Shown one piece after another: positions 16,470 through 24,342 of a stretch of DNA of 64,000 nucleotides. Numbering within the stretch: position 1 is the first letter of the stretch; each line of letters begins with the position of its first letter. Under the pieces are notes generated by a model. It was not told the DNA's origin. It saw only the letters and a program-made list of their open reading frames with translations, and searched no databases. The DNA comes from Terriglobia bacterium (lineage in GTDB: Bacteria; Acidobacteriota; Terriglobia; Terriglobales; Acidobacteriaceae), in the NCBI GenBank assembly GCA_020073495.1, contig JAIQFD010000004.1, forward strand, positions 361,001 through 425,000, in the 5' to 3' direction. The position numbers and the translations under genes are program-made.

Positions 16470-16495
16470 CTCGCTCACAACTCATTTTCGCGTGC

Positions 16496-16501
16496 TATAA
16501 T
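16496..16501 (+). promoter_or_regulatory. Candidate -10 box upstream of gyrA
   Basis: TATAAT at 16496-16501, 165 nt before gyrA. No convincing -35 hexamer is seen. A family B heptad array lies between it and the start codon. Confidence 0.35.
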
Positions 16502-16639
16502 AATTTCCAGTTCTGCTCCGCATAACAGCTTGAAATTGCAGCTACTTACACGAAATCGCGACGCGTCGGAAACATCCGCCGCGGTGGCTTCCCGTGTGCG
16601 CAGCTACAAGCGGAAATTTCACCTCAGTCTCAGCTTTTC

Positions 16640-16660
16640 TGAGTACTGAGTACTGAGTAC
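16640..16660. repeat. Family B heptad repeat before gyrA
   Basis: Three units of GAGTACT/TGAGTAC that end 6 nt before the gyrA ATG and occupy the usual ribosome-binding site position. Confidence 0.85.
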
Positions 16661-16665
16661 CTCTT

Positions 16666-19350
16666 ATGCCAGACGATCAGAACCCGCAGCTTCCCCTGAA
16701 TCCCCCCGGTGATGATGGCAAGACTCCGCCGCAAGGTCCCGGCGCCGCCAACATTCAGCCCATCAACATCGAAGAGGAGATGCGGCGCAGCTATCTCGAT
16801 TACAGCATGTCTGTGATCATCGGCCGCGCTCTCCCCGACGTTCGCGACGGCCTCAAGCCCGTCCATCGCCGCATCCTTTACACGATGCAGTTGATGGGGC
16901 TGTATCCGAACCGCGCGACGCGCAAGTGTGCGCGCATCGTCGGCGACGTGATGGGCAAATTCCATCCGCACGGCAATCTGGCGGTGTACGACGCGCTTGT
17001 GCGGCTGGCGCAGACGTGGAGCATGCGTTATCCACTGGTGTTCGGACAGGGAAACTTCGGCTCCGTCGACGGAGATCCGCCAGCGGCCGACCGTTACACC
17101 GAATCCAAGCTGGGGGCGATCGCCGCCGCGCTGCTCGAAGACTTGGACAAAGACACGGTCGACATGCAGCCCAACTACGACGACAATGAAATCGAGCCCA
17201 CTGTTCTGCCGACCAAGTTCCCGAACCTTATCGTCAACGGTTCGGACGGCATCGCGGTCGGCATGGCCACCAAGATCCCGCCGCACAACCTCACCGAGAT
17301 CGTGGACGCCACCATCCTGCTGGTCAACGACCCCAAGACCCCGCTTCTCAGGATCCTCGAAGTCGTGAAAGGCCCGGATTTTCCGACCGGGGCGTACATC
17401 TACGGCAAGGGCGGGATCGCGGAGGCGTACAAGCACGGGCGCGGGCGCTTCATCATGCGCGCCAAGGCCGCCATCGAGAACCTGACCAAGGACCGGCAGG
17501 CGATCATCATCACCGAGATCCCCTACCAGGTGAACAAAGCGCGGCTCATCGAGCGCATCGCCGACCTGGTCAACGACAAGATCGTGGACGACGTCAGCGA
17601 CATCCGCGACGAATCCGACCGCGACGGCATGCGCATCGTCATCGAGCTCAAGCGCGGCGCCCAGCCCGAGATCATCCTCAACCAGCTCTACAAGCACACC
17701 GCGATGCAGGAGTCGTTCTCCATGATCTTCCTGGCGGTGGTGAACGGCCAGCCCAAGGAACTGGGGCTGATCGCGGCCATCCAGCACTTCATCGATCATC
17801 GCGTGGAAGTGGTGCGCCGCCGCACCGCGTTCCTGCTGATGAAGGCCAAGGAGCGCGAGCACATTCTGGAAGGCTACCGGATCGCGCTCGACAACCTCGA
17901 CGCCATCATCAAGCTGATCCGCGCCTCGCAGTCGCGCCAGGACGCCAAAGAAAACCTGCTCGCCGCGAAGTTCAAGATCACCGACAAGGAGATCGTCGAG
18001 AAGGCCGGCGGGCGCGAAGGCAAGCTCACCGCCAAGCAGGCCGACGCCATCCTCGATCTGCAGTTACACCGTCTGACGCGGCTCTCCGCCGACGAGATCC
18101 TGAACGAGCTGAAGGACATCCGCGAAAACATCGCGGAGTACGAATCCATCCTGGCCAGCGAGAAGAAGCTGCGCGGCGTCATCATCAAGGAGCTGGAGGA
18201 GATCAGGAAACAGTACGGCGACGAGCGCCGCACCCAGATCCTCGACGAAGCCGCCGAGATCCAGCTCGAAGACCTGATCCAGGAAGAGCAGGTCGCGGTC
18301 ACGGTGACGCACACCGGCTACCTGAAGCGCACGCCCATCTCCACCTACCGCTCACAGCGGCGCGGCGGGACGGGGCGCAAGGGCGCCGGCGTCCGCGAAG
18401 AGGATTTCGTCGAGTACCTGTTCATCGCCTCCACCCACGCCTACCTGCTCATCTTCACCAACACCGGGCGGGTGTACTGGCTGAAGGTGTACGAGGTGCC
18501 GGACGTGGGCGCCGCCGGCAAGGGCAAGCACGTGTCGAACCTGGTGGCACTGCAGCCGGGCGAGTCGGTGCGCGCCATGCTGCCGGTGCGCGACCTCGAG
18601 GAAGCGGGCAAGCACGTCTTCTTCGCCACCCGCCAGGGCACGGTCAAGAAGACGCCGCTGGTGGACTTCAGCAACGTGATGTCACGCGGCATCATCGCCA
18701 TCGGCATCGAGAAGGAGGACGAGCTGGTCGCGGCCGCCTGCACCGACGGCAACCAGATCATCTTCCTGGCCTCGCACGAGGGCATGAGCATCCGCTTCGA
18801 CGAAGAGGATGTCCGCCCCATGGGACGTCCCGCCTACGGCGTGCGCGGCATGGACCTGGACAAGAAGGATTACGTCATCGGCATGGCAGTCACCGCCAAG
18901 CAACTGGCCAACGCCAATGGCAGCGGCAAGGCCGTCACCCGCGCCGAGACCAAGGCCAAGGCCGACGCCGCCACCGCCGCCGGCGAAGAGCTGCCCCCAG
19001 CCGACAAGATCCTCTCGGTCACCGAGAACGGCTACGGCAAGCGCACCCCGGTGGACGAGTACCGCCTGCAATCGCGCGGCGGCAAGGGCGTCATCAACGT
19101 CAAGACCACGGAGCGCAACGGGCGCGTGGTGTCCATCCTGCTGGTCAGCGACCAGTCGGAGGCCATGGTCATCAGCCAGTACGGCAAGATCATCCGCATC
19201 GACACCAAGGAGATCCGCGAAGCCGGCCGCTCCACCCAGGGCGTCCGCCTGCTCTCCATGGAAGGTGGGGACAAGGTCGCCGCCGCCGTCGTCATCCCCC
19301 CGGAGGAAACCAACGGGAACGGCAACGGGACACCATCGCTGATCCAATAG
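16666..19350 (+). CDS. gyrA: DNA gyrase subunit A
   Basis: 894 residues from ATG 16666. GyrA forms the DNA breakage-reunion core of gyrase and wraps DNA for negative supercoiling. The winged-helix segment [20 protein letters not shown] and the catalytic Tyr144 in [10 protein letters not shown] are present. The GyrA box is QRRGGTG (about residue 565), close to the canonical QRRGGKG, and a second [11 protein letters not shown] blade motif follows, as expected of the C-terminal beta-pinwheel. Residues 750-790 carry an Ala/Lys-rich insertion between blades. gyrB is not adjacent. The last 41 codons and the 3' flank recur at 20015-20244 and, shorter, at 21752-21838. Confidence 0.97.
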   Translation: MPDDQNPQLPLNPPGDDGKTPPQGPGAANIQPINIEEEMRRSYLDYSMSVIIGRALPDVRDGLKPVHRRILYTMQLMGLYPNRATRKCARIVGDVMGKFHPHGNLAVYDALVRLAQTWSMRYPLVFGQGNFGSVDGDPPAADRYTESKLGAIAAALLEDLDKDTVDMQPNYDDNEIEPTVLPTKFPNLIVNGSDGIAVGMATKIPPHNLTEIVDATILLVNDPKTPLLRILEVVKGPDFPTGAYIYGKGGIAEAYKHGRGRFIMRAKAAIENLTKDRQAIIITEIPYQVNKARLIERIADLVNDKIVDDVSDIRDESDRDGMRIVIELKRGAQPEIILNQLYKHTAMQESFSMIFLAVVNGQPKELGLIAAIQHFIDHRVEVVRRRTAFLLMKAKEREHILEGYRIALDNLDAIIKLIRASQSRQDAKENLLAAKFKITDKEIVEKAGGREGKLTAKQADAILDLQLHRLTRLSADEILNELKDIRENIAEYESILASEKKLRGVIIKELEEIRKQYGDERRTQILDEAAEIQLEDLIQEEQVAVTVTHTGYLKRTPISTYRSQRRGGTGRKGAGVREEDFVEYLFIASTHAYLLIFTNTGRVYWLKVYEVPDVGAAGKGKHVSNLVALQPGESVRAMLPVRDLEEAGKHVFFATRQGTVKKTPLVDFSNVMSRGIIAIGIEKEDELVAAACTDGNQIIFLASHEGMSIRFDEEDVRPMGRPAYGVRGMDLDKKDYVIGMAVTAKQLANANGSGKAVTRAETKAKADAATAAGEELPPADKILSVTENGYGKRTPVDEYRLQSRGGKGVINVKTTERNGRVVSILLVSDQSEAMVISQYGKIIRIDTKEIREAGRSTQGVRLLSMEGGDKVAAAVVIPPEETNGNGNGTPSLIQ

Positions 19351-19457
19351 CCCAGAGGGCTGGTGGAAGGGCACGGCTTTAGCCGTGCCAACGAGCGACC
19401 AAGAAGGAATGGGGCTTTAGCCCCTGAGGTATGTAGCCCGCGCGCCCTCGCGCGGGC
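19228..19457 (+). repeat. gyrA-tail direct repeat, copy 1 (genuine)
   Basis: 230 bp covering the final 123 bp of gyrA, the stop, and 107 bp of downstream hairpin repeats (GGCACGGCTTTAGCCGTGCC, then GGGGCTTTAGCCCC, then GCCCGCGCGCCCTCGCGCGG). It is the reference for copies 2 and 3. Confidence 0.9.
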
Positions 19458-19470
19458 ATTCTCTTTAATG

Positions 19471-19543
19471 TGTCATCCCGAGCGAGGGGCTTGAGCCCCG
19501 AGTCGAGGAGCCTGCCCTGAGCGAAGTCGAAGGGACCTCTACC
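19471..19543 (+). repeat. Family A repeat, forward compound copy
   Basis: Core GGGGCTTGAGCCCC, then a second half-unit GAGCGAAGTCGAAGGGACC. Confidence 0.8.
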
Positions 19544-19590
19544 GTTTCCAAAATGTAGCCCGGCCGCCCTCGGCCGGGCATTCTCTTTAT

Positions 19591-19644
19591 GCGTCATCCC
19601 GAGCGGAGCGAGGCGCAGGCGAGCGCAGTCGAAGGACCCCTACC
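19591..19644 (+). repeat. Family A repeat, last forward copy
   Basis: Core GGAGCGAGGCGCAGGCGAGCG. It is the rightmost forward copy; the next full copy (33.1 kb) is reversed. Confidence 0.8.
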
Positions 19645-19730
19645 CTCACGGGAGTCGTTCGGGGCCAACGGATTCGATCCGCAGCAGGTCAACGCGGATG
19701 ATTCAGCTAAACTGCAACTAGGAATTGACC

Positions 19731-20000
19731 ATGGCGCCGAAACGGAGATTGTCCACCCACCCCGGCGAAGTGTTGCTAGAGGAGTTTCTGAAGCCGCTGG
19801 GCATGACGCAGGCGCAGTTGGCCAAGGAACTGGGGATCTCGACCAACCGGCTGAATGAGATCGTGAGGGGCAAGCGCGGCGTGACGGCCGACACCGCTCT
19901 GCGCCTGGCGGATCACTTCAAGACCTCGGCGGAGTTCTGGATGAATCTCCAGACTGCGTACGACCTCAGCAAGGCTCGACTGGGCCGCCCGGCCGCCTGA
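19731..20000 (+). CDS. higA: HigA-family XRE antitoxin, orphan
   Basis: 89 residues from ATG 19731 with AGGA 8 nt upstream. The sequence HPGEVLLEEFLKPLGMTQ followed by LAKELGISTNRLNEIVRGKR and TADTALRLADHFKTSAEFW is the HigA/VapI pattern with an XRE helix-turn-helix. HigA normally follows its toxin HigB and binds both it and the operator. No HigB-like frame is found in the roughly 270 bp upstream, which is mostly repeats, so the toxin is lost or this is a solitary regulator. It lies between gyrA-tail copies 1 and 2, so it is the cargo of the first cassette. Confidence 0.85.
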   Translation: MAPKRRLSTHPGEVLLEEFLKPLGMTQAQLAKELGISTNRLNEIVRGKRGVTADTALRLADHFKTSAEFWMNLQTAYDLSKARLGRPAA

Positions 20001-20014
20001 GAAGACAGGCCCTA

Positions 20015-20244
20015 CGCTCCACCCAGGGCGTGCGCCTGCTCTCCATGGAAGGCGGAGACAAGGTCGCCGCCGCCGTCGTCATCCCGCCGGAGGAGACCAA
20101 CGGGAACGGCAACGGAACACCATCGCTGATCCAGTAGCCCGGAGGGCTGGTGGAAGGGTACGGCTTTAGCCGTGCCAACGAGCGACCAAGAAGGAATGGG
20201 GCTTTAGCCCCTGAGGTATGTAGCCCGCGCGCCCTCGCGCGGGC
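20015..20244 (+). repeat. gyrA-tail direct repeat, copy 2
   Basis: 230 bp aligned without gaps to 19228-19457. By eye there are 9 differences. The 7 in the coding part are all at third codon positions and synonymous (for example GTC/GTG, GGT/GGC, CCC/CCG, GAA/GAG, CAA/CAG), and the frame ends in TAG. The 107-bp flank differs at 2 positions. Confidence 0.9.
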
Positions 20245-20265
20245 TTTCCTTCTGACAGAGACAGC

Positions 20266-20700
20266 TCAGGATGTCGCAGCTTTTAGCGACACAGACAGTT
20301 CGATTCGTTCGGCAGGACGCTTGATGCTGACAGCAGCAGTGCCATCCTCGTTCGACAAATTAAATTGACGATCGAAACTGAAAACGATTTGCTGTGCCTC
20401 GATAGGGGGCTTCTTGCCTCTACCATTTAGGCTAGCCGCGCTGATTCTGTAACCGTTGTACTCAAAGCTGAAATCCATTTTCGTGCAGAGCAGATAGAGA
20501 ATCTCGGCATCGGGCTTTGGGCGTGTGCCGCCAGGACGATCACGCAGGTAAGAGCTGAGCCTAGCTCCGCCGCGATTTTCCAGTCCAAGCTCGCGCGCTG
20601 CATCGCTCTGTCCGATACCCCTAGCGTTAAGGAGCTGCTGCAACGCATCTCCAAAAGCGTGTGCAAAGTCTTTCGCGGAATCCAAGTCGTCACCCGCCAT
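20266..20700 (-). CDS. XRE-type regulator divergent from the Panacea gene
   Basis: 144 residues from ATG 20700. Residues about 12-60 (FGDALQQLLNARGIGQSDAA to SSYLRDRP) look like an XRE helix-turn-helix; the C-terminal half is unassigned and beta-rich. The start codon directly abuts two perfect GTCAAATATATTTGAC palindromes, with no room for a ribosome-binding site, so translation from a leaderless mRNA or from a later start is possible. It is divergent from the SocA/Panacea-domain gene and probably represses both promoters. Base composition is lower in GC than in the flanking genes, which suggests transfer. Confidence 0.6.
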   Translation of the reverse strand: MAGDDLDSAKDFAHAFGDALQQLLNARGIGQSDAARELGLENRGGARLSSYLRDRPGGTRPKPDAEILYLLCTKMDFSFEYNGYRISAASLNGRGKKPPIEAQQIVFSFDRQFNLSNEDGTAAVSIKRPAERIELSVSLKAATS

Positions 20701-20705
20701 GGGAC

Positions 20706-20750
20706 GTCAAATATATTTGACACATCGTGAATACGTCAAATATATTTGAC
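20706..20750. promoter_or_regulatory. Two perfect 16-bp operator palindromes
   Basis: GTCAAATATATTTGAC at 20706-20721 and 20735-20750, 29 bp apart centre to centre. Each is embedded in the longer direct repeat ACGTCAAATATATTTGACACATC. They lie between the divergent XRE and Panacea genes. Confidence 0.8.
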
Positions 20751-20809
20751 ACATCCCAATACTGCTCCCAGCACGCAGCTAGGAATCTACAATCGGGGAG
20801 AGTGGAGAA

Positions 20810-21391
20810 GTGGCGACTGCAAACAAAGGCGACGATAGGAAGCTAGCGGAGCTAATCCTCTACATCAGCCAGAAGTGCGCCAACGACCCAACGTTCGGTG
20901 CGGTGAAGCTAAACAAGATTCTCTGCTACTCAGACTTCCTCTTCTATGCCTACCACGGTCGCGGAATCACTAACGTTGAATACCAGAAGCTGCCATACGG
21001 ACCAGCGCCTCGTCGGCTAAAGCCAGTCCGAAATCAATTAATCAAACGGCGTGCACTGGCGTTGCAAGACGTGGTCCTCAAGAATGGTCACGTCCAGAAA
21101 CGAACTGTTAACCTGCGACAGCCCAACCTTTCATTATTCTCTGGCGACGAGATCGCTCTTGTGGACCGAGTAATTGAGTCAACGGAGAAAATGCCTTCCG
21201 GAGTCGTAAGCGACTACAGCCATAATCTAGTAGGCTGGCTGGTCGTGGACGAGGGTGAGACCATTCCATACGACACCATCTTCTTCTCAAATCCACCGCT
21301 ATCGGAAGACGAAGCCCACCGTGCGCGTGAATTAGCGGCACAGAAGAGCCGCGCGAAGAATGGGAAGAAGGGTAGTGGCCAAGCCGCCTAA
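20810..21391 (+). CDS. SocA/Panacea-domain (DUF4065) antitoxin-like protein
   Basis: 193 residues from GTG 20810 with GGAGA 4-8 nt upstream. The core (residues about 10-120) matches the Panacea/SocA domain: AVKLNKILCYSDFLFYAYHG, then the GxPI-like GRGITNVEYQKLPYGPAPRR with the GP signature, then helical segments. Panacea proteins act as antitoxins for many unrelated toxins, and SocA is a proteolytic adaptor-type antitoxin. The C-terminal tail is Lys/Arg-rich. The next ORF overlaps its end, which is the usual order of antitoxin then toxin in such pairs. It is controlled from a promoter with two palindromic operators. Confidence 0.75.
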   Translation: MATANKGDDRKLAELILYISQKCANDPTFGAVKLNKILCYSDFLFYAYHGRGITNVEYQKLPYGPAPRRLKPVRNQLIKRRALALQDVVLKNGHVQKRTVNLRQPNLSLFSGDEIALVDRVIESTEKMPSGVVSDYSHNLVGWLVVDEGETIPYDTIFFSNPPLSEDEAHRARELAAQKSRAKNGKKGSGQAA

Positions 21392-21668
21392 GATACGCGA
21401 AATTGTCGAGGAGGAACGGGTCACCGAACAACTTCAAGAGTTCGGAGTTTCAGCCCATCGCATTGACAATGTTATCGCCGGACTTGCGGACACTGTTTGT
21501 CGCAAGCCAGAGGTTTTTGCAAGGGAAGAGCACACTGGCTGGAGCCGAACCATCGTGAAGGCGTTTCCTCCCGACGTTCCATTCCTTCGGATCTGGTTCA
21601 CCTATGACGACGATTACGTATATGTTCAATACATCGAACCTCTCGACGAGTTGGGCTCCAGGCAATGA
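21360..21668 (+). CDS. Small protein overlapping the Panacea gene, candidate toxin
   Basis: 102 residues from ATG 21360; GTG 21375 (MAKPPKIREIV) is an equally possible start. It overlaps the end of the Panacea antitoxin by 32 or 17 nt, so the two are translationally linked. I do not recognise the family. The C-terminal half (WSRTIVKAFPPDVPFLRIWF, then TYDDDYVYVQYIEPLDE) is a beta-strand-rich stretch with a distant RelE/ParE flavour, but no catalytic motif can be assigned. The toxin role is inferred only from gene order and size. Confidence 0.55.
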   Translation: MGRRVVAKPPKIREIVEEERVTEQLQEFGVSAHRIDNVIAGLADTVCRKPEVFAREEHTGWSRTIVKAFPPDVPFLRIWFTYDDDYVYVQYIEPLDELGSRQ

Positions 21669-21751
21669 CCGAGAAAGGTGACATCAGTCATTCTTGGTCG
21701 CTCCAATCCGCTCTGGAGCGCGTGCTGCAAGTCTCCCCTTCGTCGATGCCG

Positions 21752-21838
21752 GGCGGAGACAAGGTTGCCGCCGCCGTCGTCATCCCGCCGGAGGAGACCA
21801 ACGGGAACGGCAACAGGACACCGCCGCTGATCCAATAG
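21752..21838 (+). repeat. gyrA-tail direct repeat, copy 3 (truncated)
   Basis: Begins at GGCGGAGACAAGG and ends at TAG 21836-21838. It shares the CCG CCG GAG GAG and GGC GGA variants with copy 2, and adds two amino-acid changes (Gly to Arg, Ser to Pro) near the end. The flank after TAG is unrelated to copies 1 and 2. Confidence 0.85.
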
Positions 21839-21921
21839 GACTGGCCGTCCAGGCAGGCGCGCGCTTCGCGCAGCAAGTCAAGGGCGCGACTTGCGCCCTT
21901 GCTTCTTTTCTCCGGTATTCG

Positions 21922-22749
21922 TCAGGAGTCTTTTCTAGCGCTTTCCTGGTACATCCTTACGAGTGGATCTCTCCATGGCTGAGGGAACCGGATGCCGTCG
22001 AAAATGTCCTGCGAAGGAAGTCCTAATCCCCCAATACTCGCGATGAGATTAACTGCAAGATGCCCAACAAAAAACATTACAGCATTGCCATATCTCGAGA
22101 CGTCGTCCGTTGACAATCGAATCTTTTCTCCTTCCTTCCAATTTGTCCACGGCGCTTGTGCGCGAAACTTCGAATCCGCAATTCCGGAGTGATGCACAGT
22201 TGCGTTTCGAACTGCACACAATTCCAGCAGATTACGACGGTCGCTTTCGTTGTCGGGAAATGGGAGGTCGCACTCTGCGGCAAGTGACTTGAACGTACCG
22301 AACTGAGAAGAAGATCGTGGTAGTTCTCTCTTCACCTCACTCAAAAGGTGGCGCATGCGCTCTCTCGGTTCCATAGCCGTGTAGTCGACGAACTTTATCC
22401 TTACTTTTGCGAAAACCTGCTTTTGCACAATCTCAGGGTGTTTCAAAAGCCAACCAACTAGGACTTCCGACATGATGGATTCCCAAGCTGCGAACATGGC
22501 GACAGCTGAGTGCATATGCACCGTGGGAAATCCATTCGTGACTTCAGTACGCAGAAATACCGTTAAGTCGAGCGGGTCGGATTTCAGCGAGGTTAAGCCA
22601 GGAAGGTTCGCTGCGGCGGGGCTGCTGCAAAATGTGAAAACTTCTTCAACCGTTAAGAAGATGTGGACTTCGTCAGCGAAATACTCGAAGAAATTGCCCA
22701 ACATCGACGTGAACCACCATTGCTCGGTGCTTGTACCCGGGCTATTCAT
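21922..22749 (-). CDS. HEPN-domain protein, candidate RNase effector
   Basis: 275 residues from ATG 22749, with AAGGAG about 8 nt upstream. The segment LELCAVRNATVHHSG contains RNxxxH, the catalytic signature of HEPN ribonucleases, preceded by a long helix with a His-rich start (VHMHSAVAMFAAWESIMSE) as in RiboL-PSP/Apea-like HEPN proteins. There is no nucleotidyltransferase partner. The gene starts inside the stop of a truncated RES toxin (ATGA overlap), itself downstream of an Xre antitoxin, so it occupies the toxin slot of a TA operon. Its GC content is lower than that of the core genes. Confidence 0.65.
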   Translation of the reverse strand: MNSPGTSTEQWWFTSMLGNFFEYFADEVHIFLTVEEVFTFCSSPAAANLPGLTSLKSDPLDLTVFLRTEVTNGFPTVHMHSAVAMFAAWESIMSEVLVGWLLKHPEIVQKQVFAKVRIKFVDYTAMEPRERMRHLLSEVKRELPRSSSQFGTFKSLAAECDLPFPDNESDRRNLLELCAVRNATVHHSGIADSKFRAQAPWTNWKEGEKIRLSTDDVSRYGNAVMFFVGHLAVNLIASIGGLGLPSQDIFDGIRFPQPWRDPLVRMYQESARKDS

Positions 22750-22907
22750 TCGGGATCTCCTTTATACAATTTCGCCGAGGCAGTGTCCGACTCGAGCGTT
22801 CTTCTCCACGACTCAGTTTGTGATAGGCGAACAGTGCTCACCCAATCGGGAGGAGCCCACGGGTCCGGCTTGCGCCCGAGTCGGTAGATCTCACCGGATG
22901 GAACCAA
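22746..22907 (-). pseudogene. Truncated RES-domain toxin, N-terminus only
   Basis: A frame of 53 residues from TTG 22907 with AAGGA 7 nt upstream. It begins LVPSGEIYRLGRKPDPWAPP, then DW, which matches the start of RES NAD-glycohydrolase toxins (typically YRxGRxPDPWxxPDW followed by FGNRxDDP). After residue 22 the homology stops: FGNR and the rest of the catalytic domain are missing, and the frame ends at TGA 22746 where the HEPN gene starts. The toxin is therefore inactive as it stands. Confidence 0.7.
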
Positions 22908-22916
22908 GTGATTTCC

Positions 22917-23312
22917 TTAACCTCCAGCTAGGAATGCTCGGACCGCACCGAGGATCTGCGGTCCAACAACTTCAGGATCTCCCTCGCGAAGCAAGCGGAT
23001 CGGCACACGATCGTCGAGCTCGGGATTCAGTCCTGTGAGCCAAGCCTGAACGATCCTCTGACCTTCGTACTCGCTCAGCACCTTGGCAACGTGGTACGCC
23101 AGGCGCAGCCTGACTTCTGCGCCTTTATAGGGCTCAGAACCATCGATCCAGCGCTCCACGGCGCGAACATCTTTCACGCCGGCGATGTAGGCGGTGAGCT
23201 TCTTGCCTAGCATCCCCGCCAGTCCTCTCACGAGGTCCGGAAAAGCTAGCTCGATGGCTTCCCTGTGCGCCCTCAAGTCTGGCCGTGCACGCGAGTGTGC
23301 TACTACTGCCAT
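22917..23312 (-). CDS. Xre/MbcA/ParS-type antitoxin of a RES-Xre module
   Basis: 131 residues from ATG 23312 with GGGGAGGG upstream. The central region KKLTAYIAGVKDVRAVERW is a DNA-binding helical segment. The C-terminal half (LRLAYHVAKVLSEYEGQRI, then AWLTGLNPELDDRVPIRLLREG) resembles the toxin-binding domain of MbcA/ParS/Xre antitoxins. Partners of this family are RES toxins, and the remains of one follow 9 nt after the stop. The antitoxin frame is intact, which suggests it still regulates the operon containing the HEPN gene. Confidence 0.75.
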   Translation of the reverse strand: MAVVAHSRARPDLRAHREAIELAFPDLVRGLAGMLGKKLTAYIAGVKDVRAVERWIDGSEPYKGAEVRLRLAYHVAKVLSEYEGQRIVQAWLTGLNPELDDRVPIRLLREGDPEVVGPQILGAVRAFLAGG

Positions 23313-23830
23313 TCGTCCCTCCCCACATGCAGAACTCTAGCTCAATAGCACATGAATGTCAATAAAATATCATACAAATGACAACATAATTGCTATGCAT
23401 TCACTGGTCTGCTGGATCGTCCAGACTATGTTGTCAATACCTCTGGAAGCTATAAATCCGGCTAAGTGGCTGATTGCGTGGGAAATCGAGGTGACGGCGG
23501 GGTGGTACTTTTGGGGTGCTGAAAATGCTATTCTAAAAGAAGAGAGTCAGTTTCGAGTTTCTCGTTTCTAGCAAACCCGAAGAACCCCTCACGGTTCAGC
23601 TGTCAATACCCCTGAAAGCTACAAAACCCGCTAAGCCACTGGTGCGGCAGGAAATAGAAAATTGTGGAAAACGTCGGATTCACCCCTGGTGAATTGCTAT
23701 TCTGGAAGTAGAGAGTTGAGCCGCTTTTCGGGCGTGAGCGCAGCGGGAGCCCGCTGGCGAAATCCTGAGCCGAAGGCGAAGGATCCCGAAAAGACCTACT
23801 AGCTGCTAGCTTCCAGCTACTTCCTCCAAA
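23313..23830. other. Non-coding spacer with two diverged repeats
   Basis: Relatively AT-rich. Two diverged copies of an element of about 120-130 bp start at 23432 and 23602. Both begin TGTCAATACC, have AAGCTA(T/C)AAA and GCTAAG, and end near TGCTATTCT. Between and after them are a TTTCGAGTTTCTCGTTTC repeat (also found inside pmbA) and a TAGCTGCTAGCTTCCAGCTA repeat. No credible gene is seen; a 71-residue frame across copy 1 has no family features. Confidence 0.6.
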
Positions 23831-24316
23831 ATGCCCAAGCGTCAGTGGAACCCCAAACTAATCGGGGAGCGGGCGGAGTGTGCCTTCATCAAGGCTGCGT
23901 TTGACCATGCGCTGATTGTCTCCAAACCCCTCTGGGACAGCGCCCCTTACGACTTCATTGTCCAACTGCGAAAACCATCCAACCGCAGAGGCCGCGGAGA
24001 CCGCGGAGGTTATCTTTATTCGATTCAGGTAAAAGCCGTCAGTGTTTTGACCCGCTGTGGTTATGTCCTTTCCACCCGCCGCAGCCTTGGTCATCCCTAT
24101 CGCCGCGGCGACCTCGACTATTTCGCCGGATGGATCATGCCCCTCGACATCTGGTACATCATCCCCGCCTCCGAGGTCATCCCCGCCAAGGCCGCTGCCC
24201 TCTACCCCCACAAGAAACGCAGCCGCGGCAAGTTCGAAAAATTCCGCGAAGCCTGGCACCTGCTGAGCGAACCCCAGGTCTTGACCCATTGCCCTCCCGG
24301 GCGTAGGCTGCGCTGA
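23831..24316 (+). CDS. PD-(D/E)XK nuclease, group I intron endonuclease-like
   Basis: 161 residues from ATG 23831. The lead GERAECAFIKAAFDHALIVSK, then SAPYDFIVQL and YSIQVKAV, forms the E, D and QxK set of the PDDEXK family related to intron-associated endonucleases (PF11645 type). The D is in YDFIV and the catalytic Lys in QVKAV. Between them lies NRRGRGDRGG, encoded by a CCGCAGAGGCCGCGGAGACC-type intergenic repeat at 23979-24010. No intron is visible nearby. It is the right edge of the island; genes beyond it look native. Confidence 0.7.
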   Translation: MPKRQWNPKLIGERAECAFIKAAFDHALIVSKPLWDSAPYDFIVQLRKPSNRRGRGDRGGYLYSIQVKAVSVLTRCGYVLSTRRSLGHPYRRGDLDYFAGWIMPLDIWYIIPASEVIPAKAAALYPHKKRSRGKFEKFREAWHLLSEPQVLTHCPPGRRLR

Positions 24317-24342
24317 CTTCCCGCGAGTTCAGGAGGAGTCCC

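Larger units (their letters stand above)
19351..19730. other. Spacer between gyrA and the HigA-like gene
   Basis: Made of hairpin repeats: the two gyrA-tail hairpins, a family A compound copy (19471-19543), a GCCCGGCCGCCCTCGGCCGGGC hairpin, and another family A copy (19591-19644). Only the last 80 bp is unique sequence. No gene is seen. Confidence 0.7.

Noticed and set aside
23432-23720. CRISPR array
   Set aside because: There are only two diverged copies of a long element, with no regular short repeat-spacer pattern and no cas genes.
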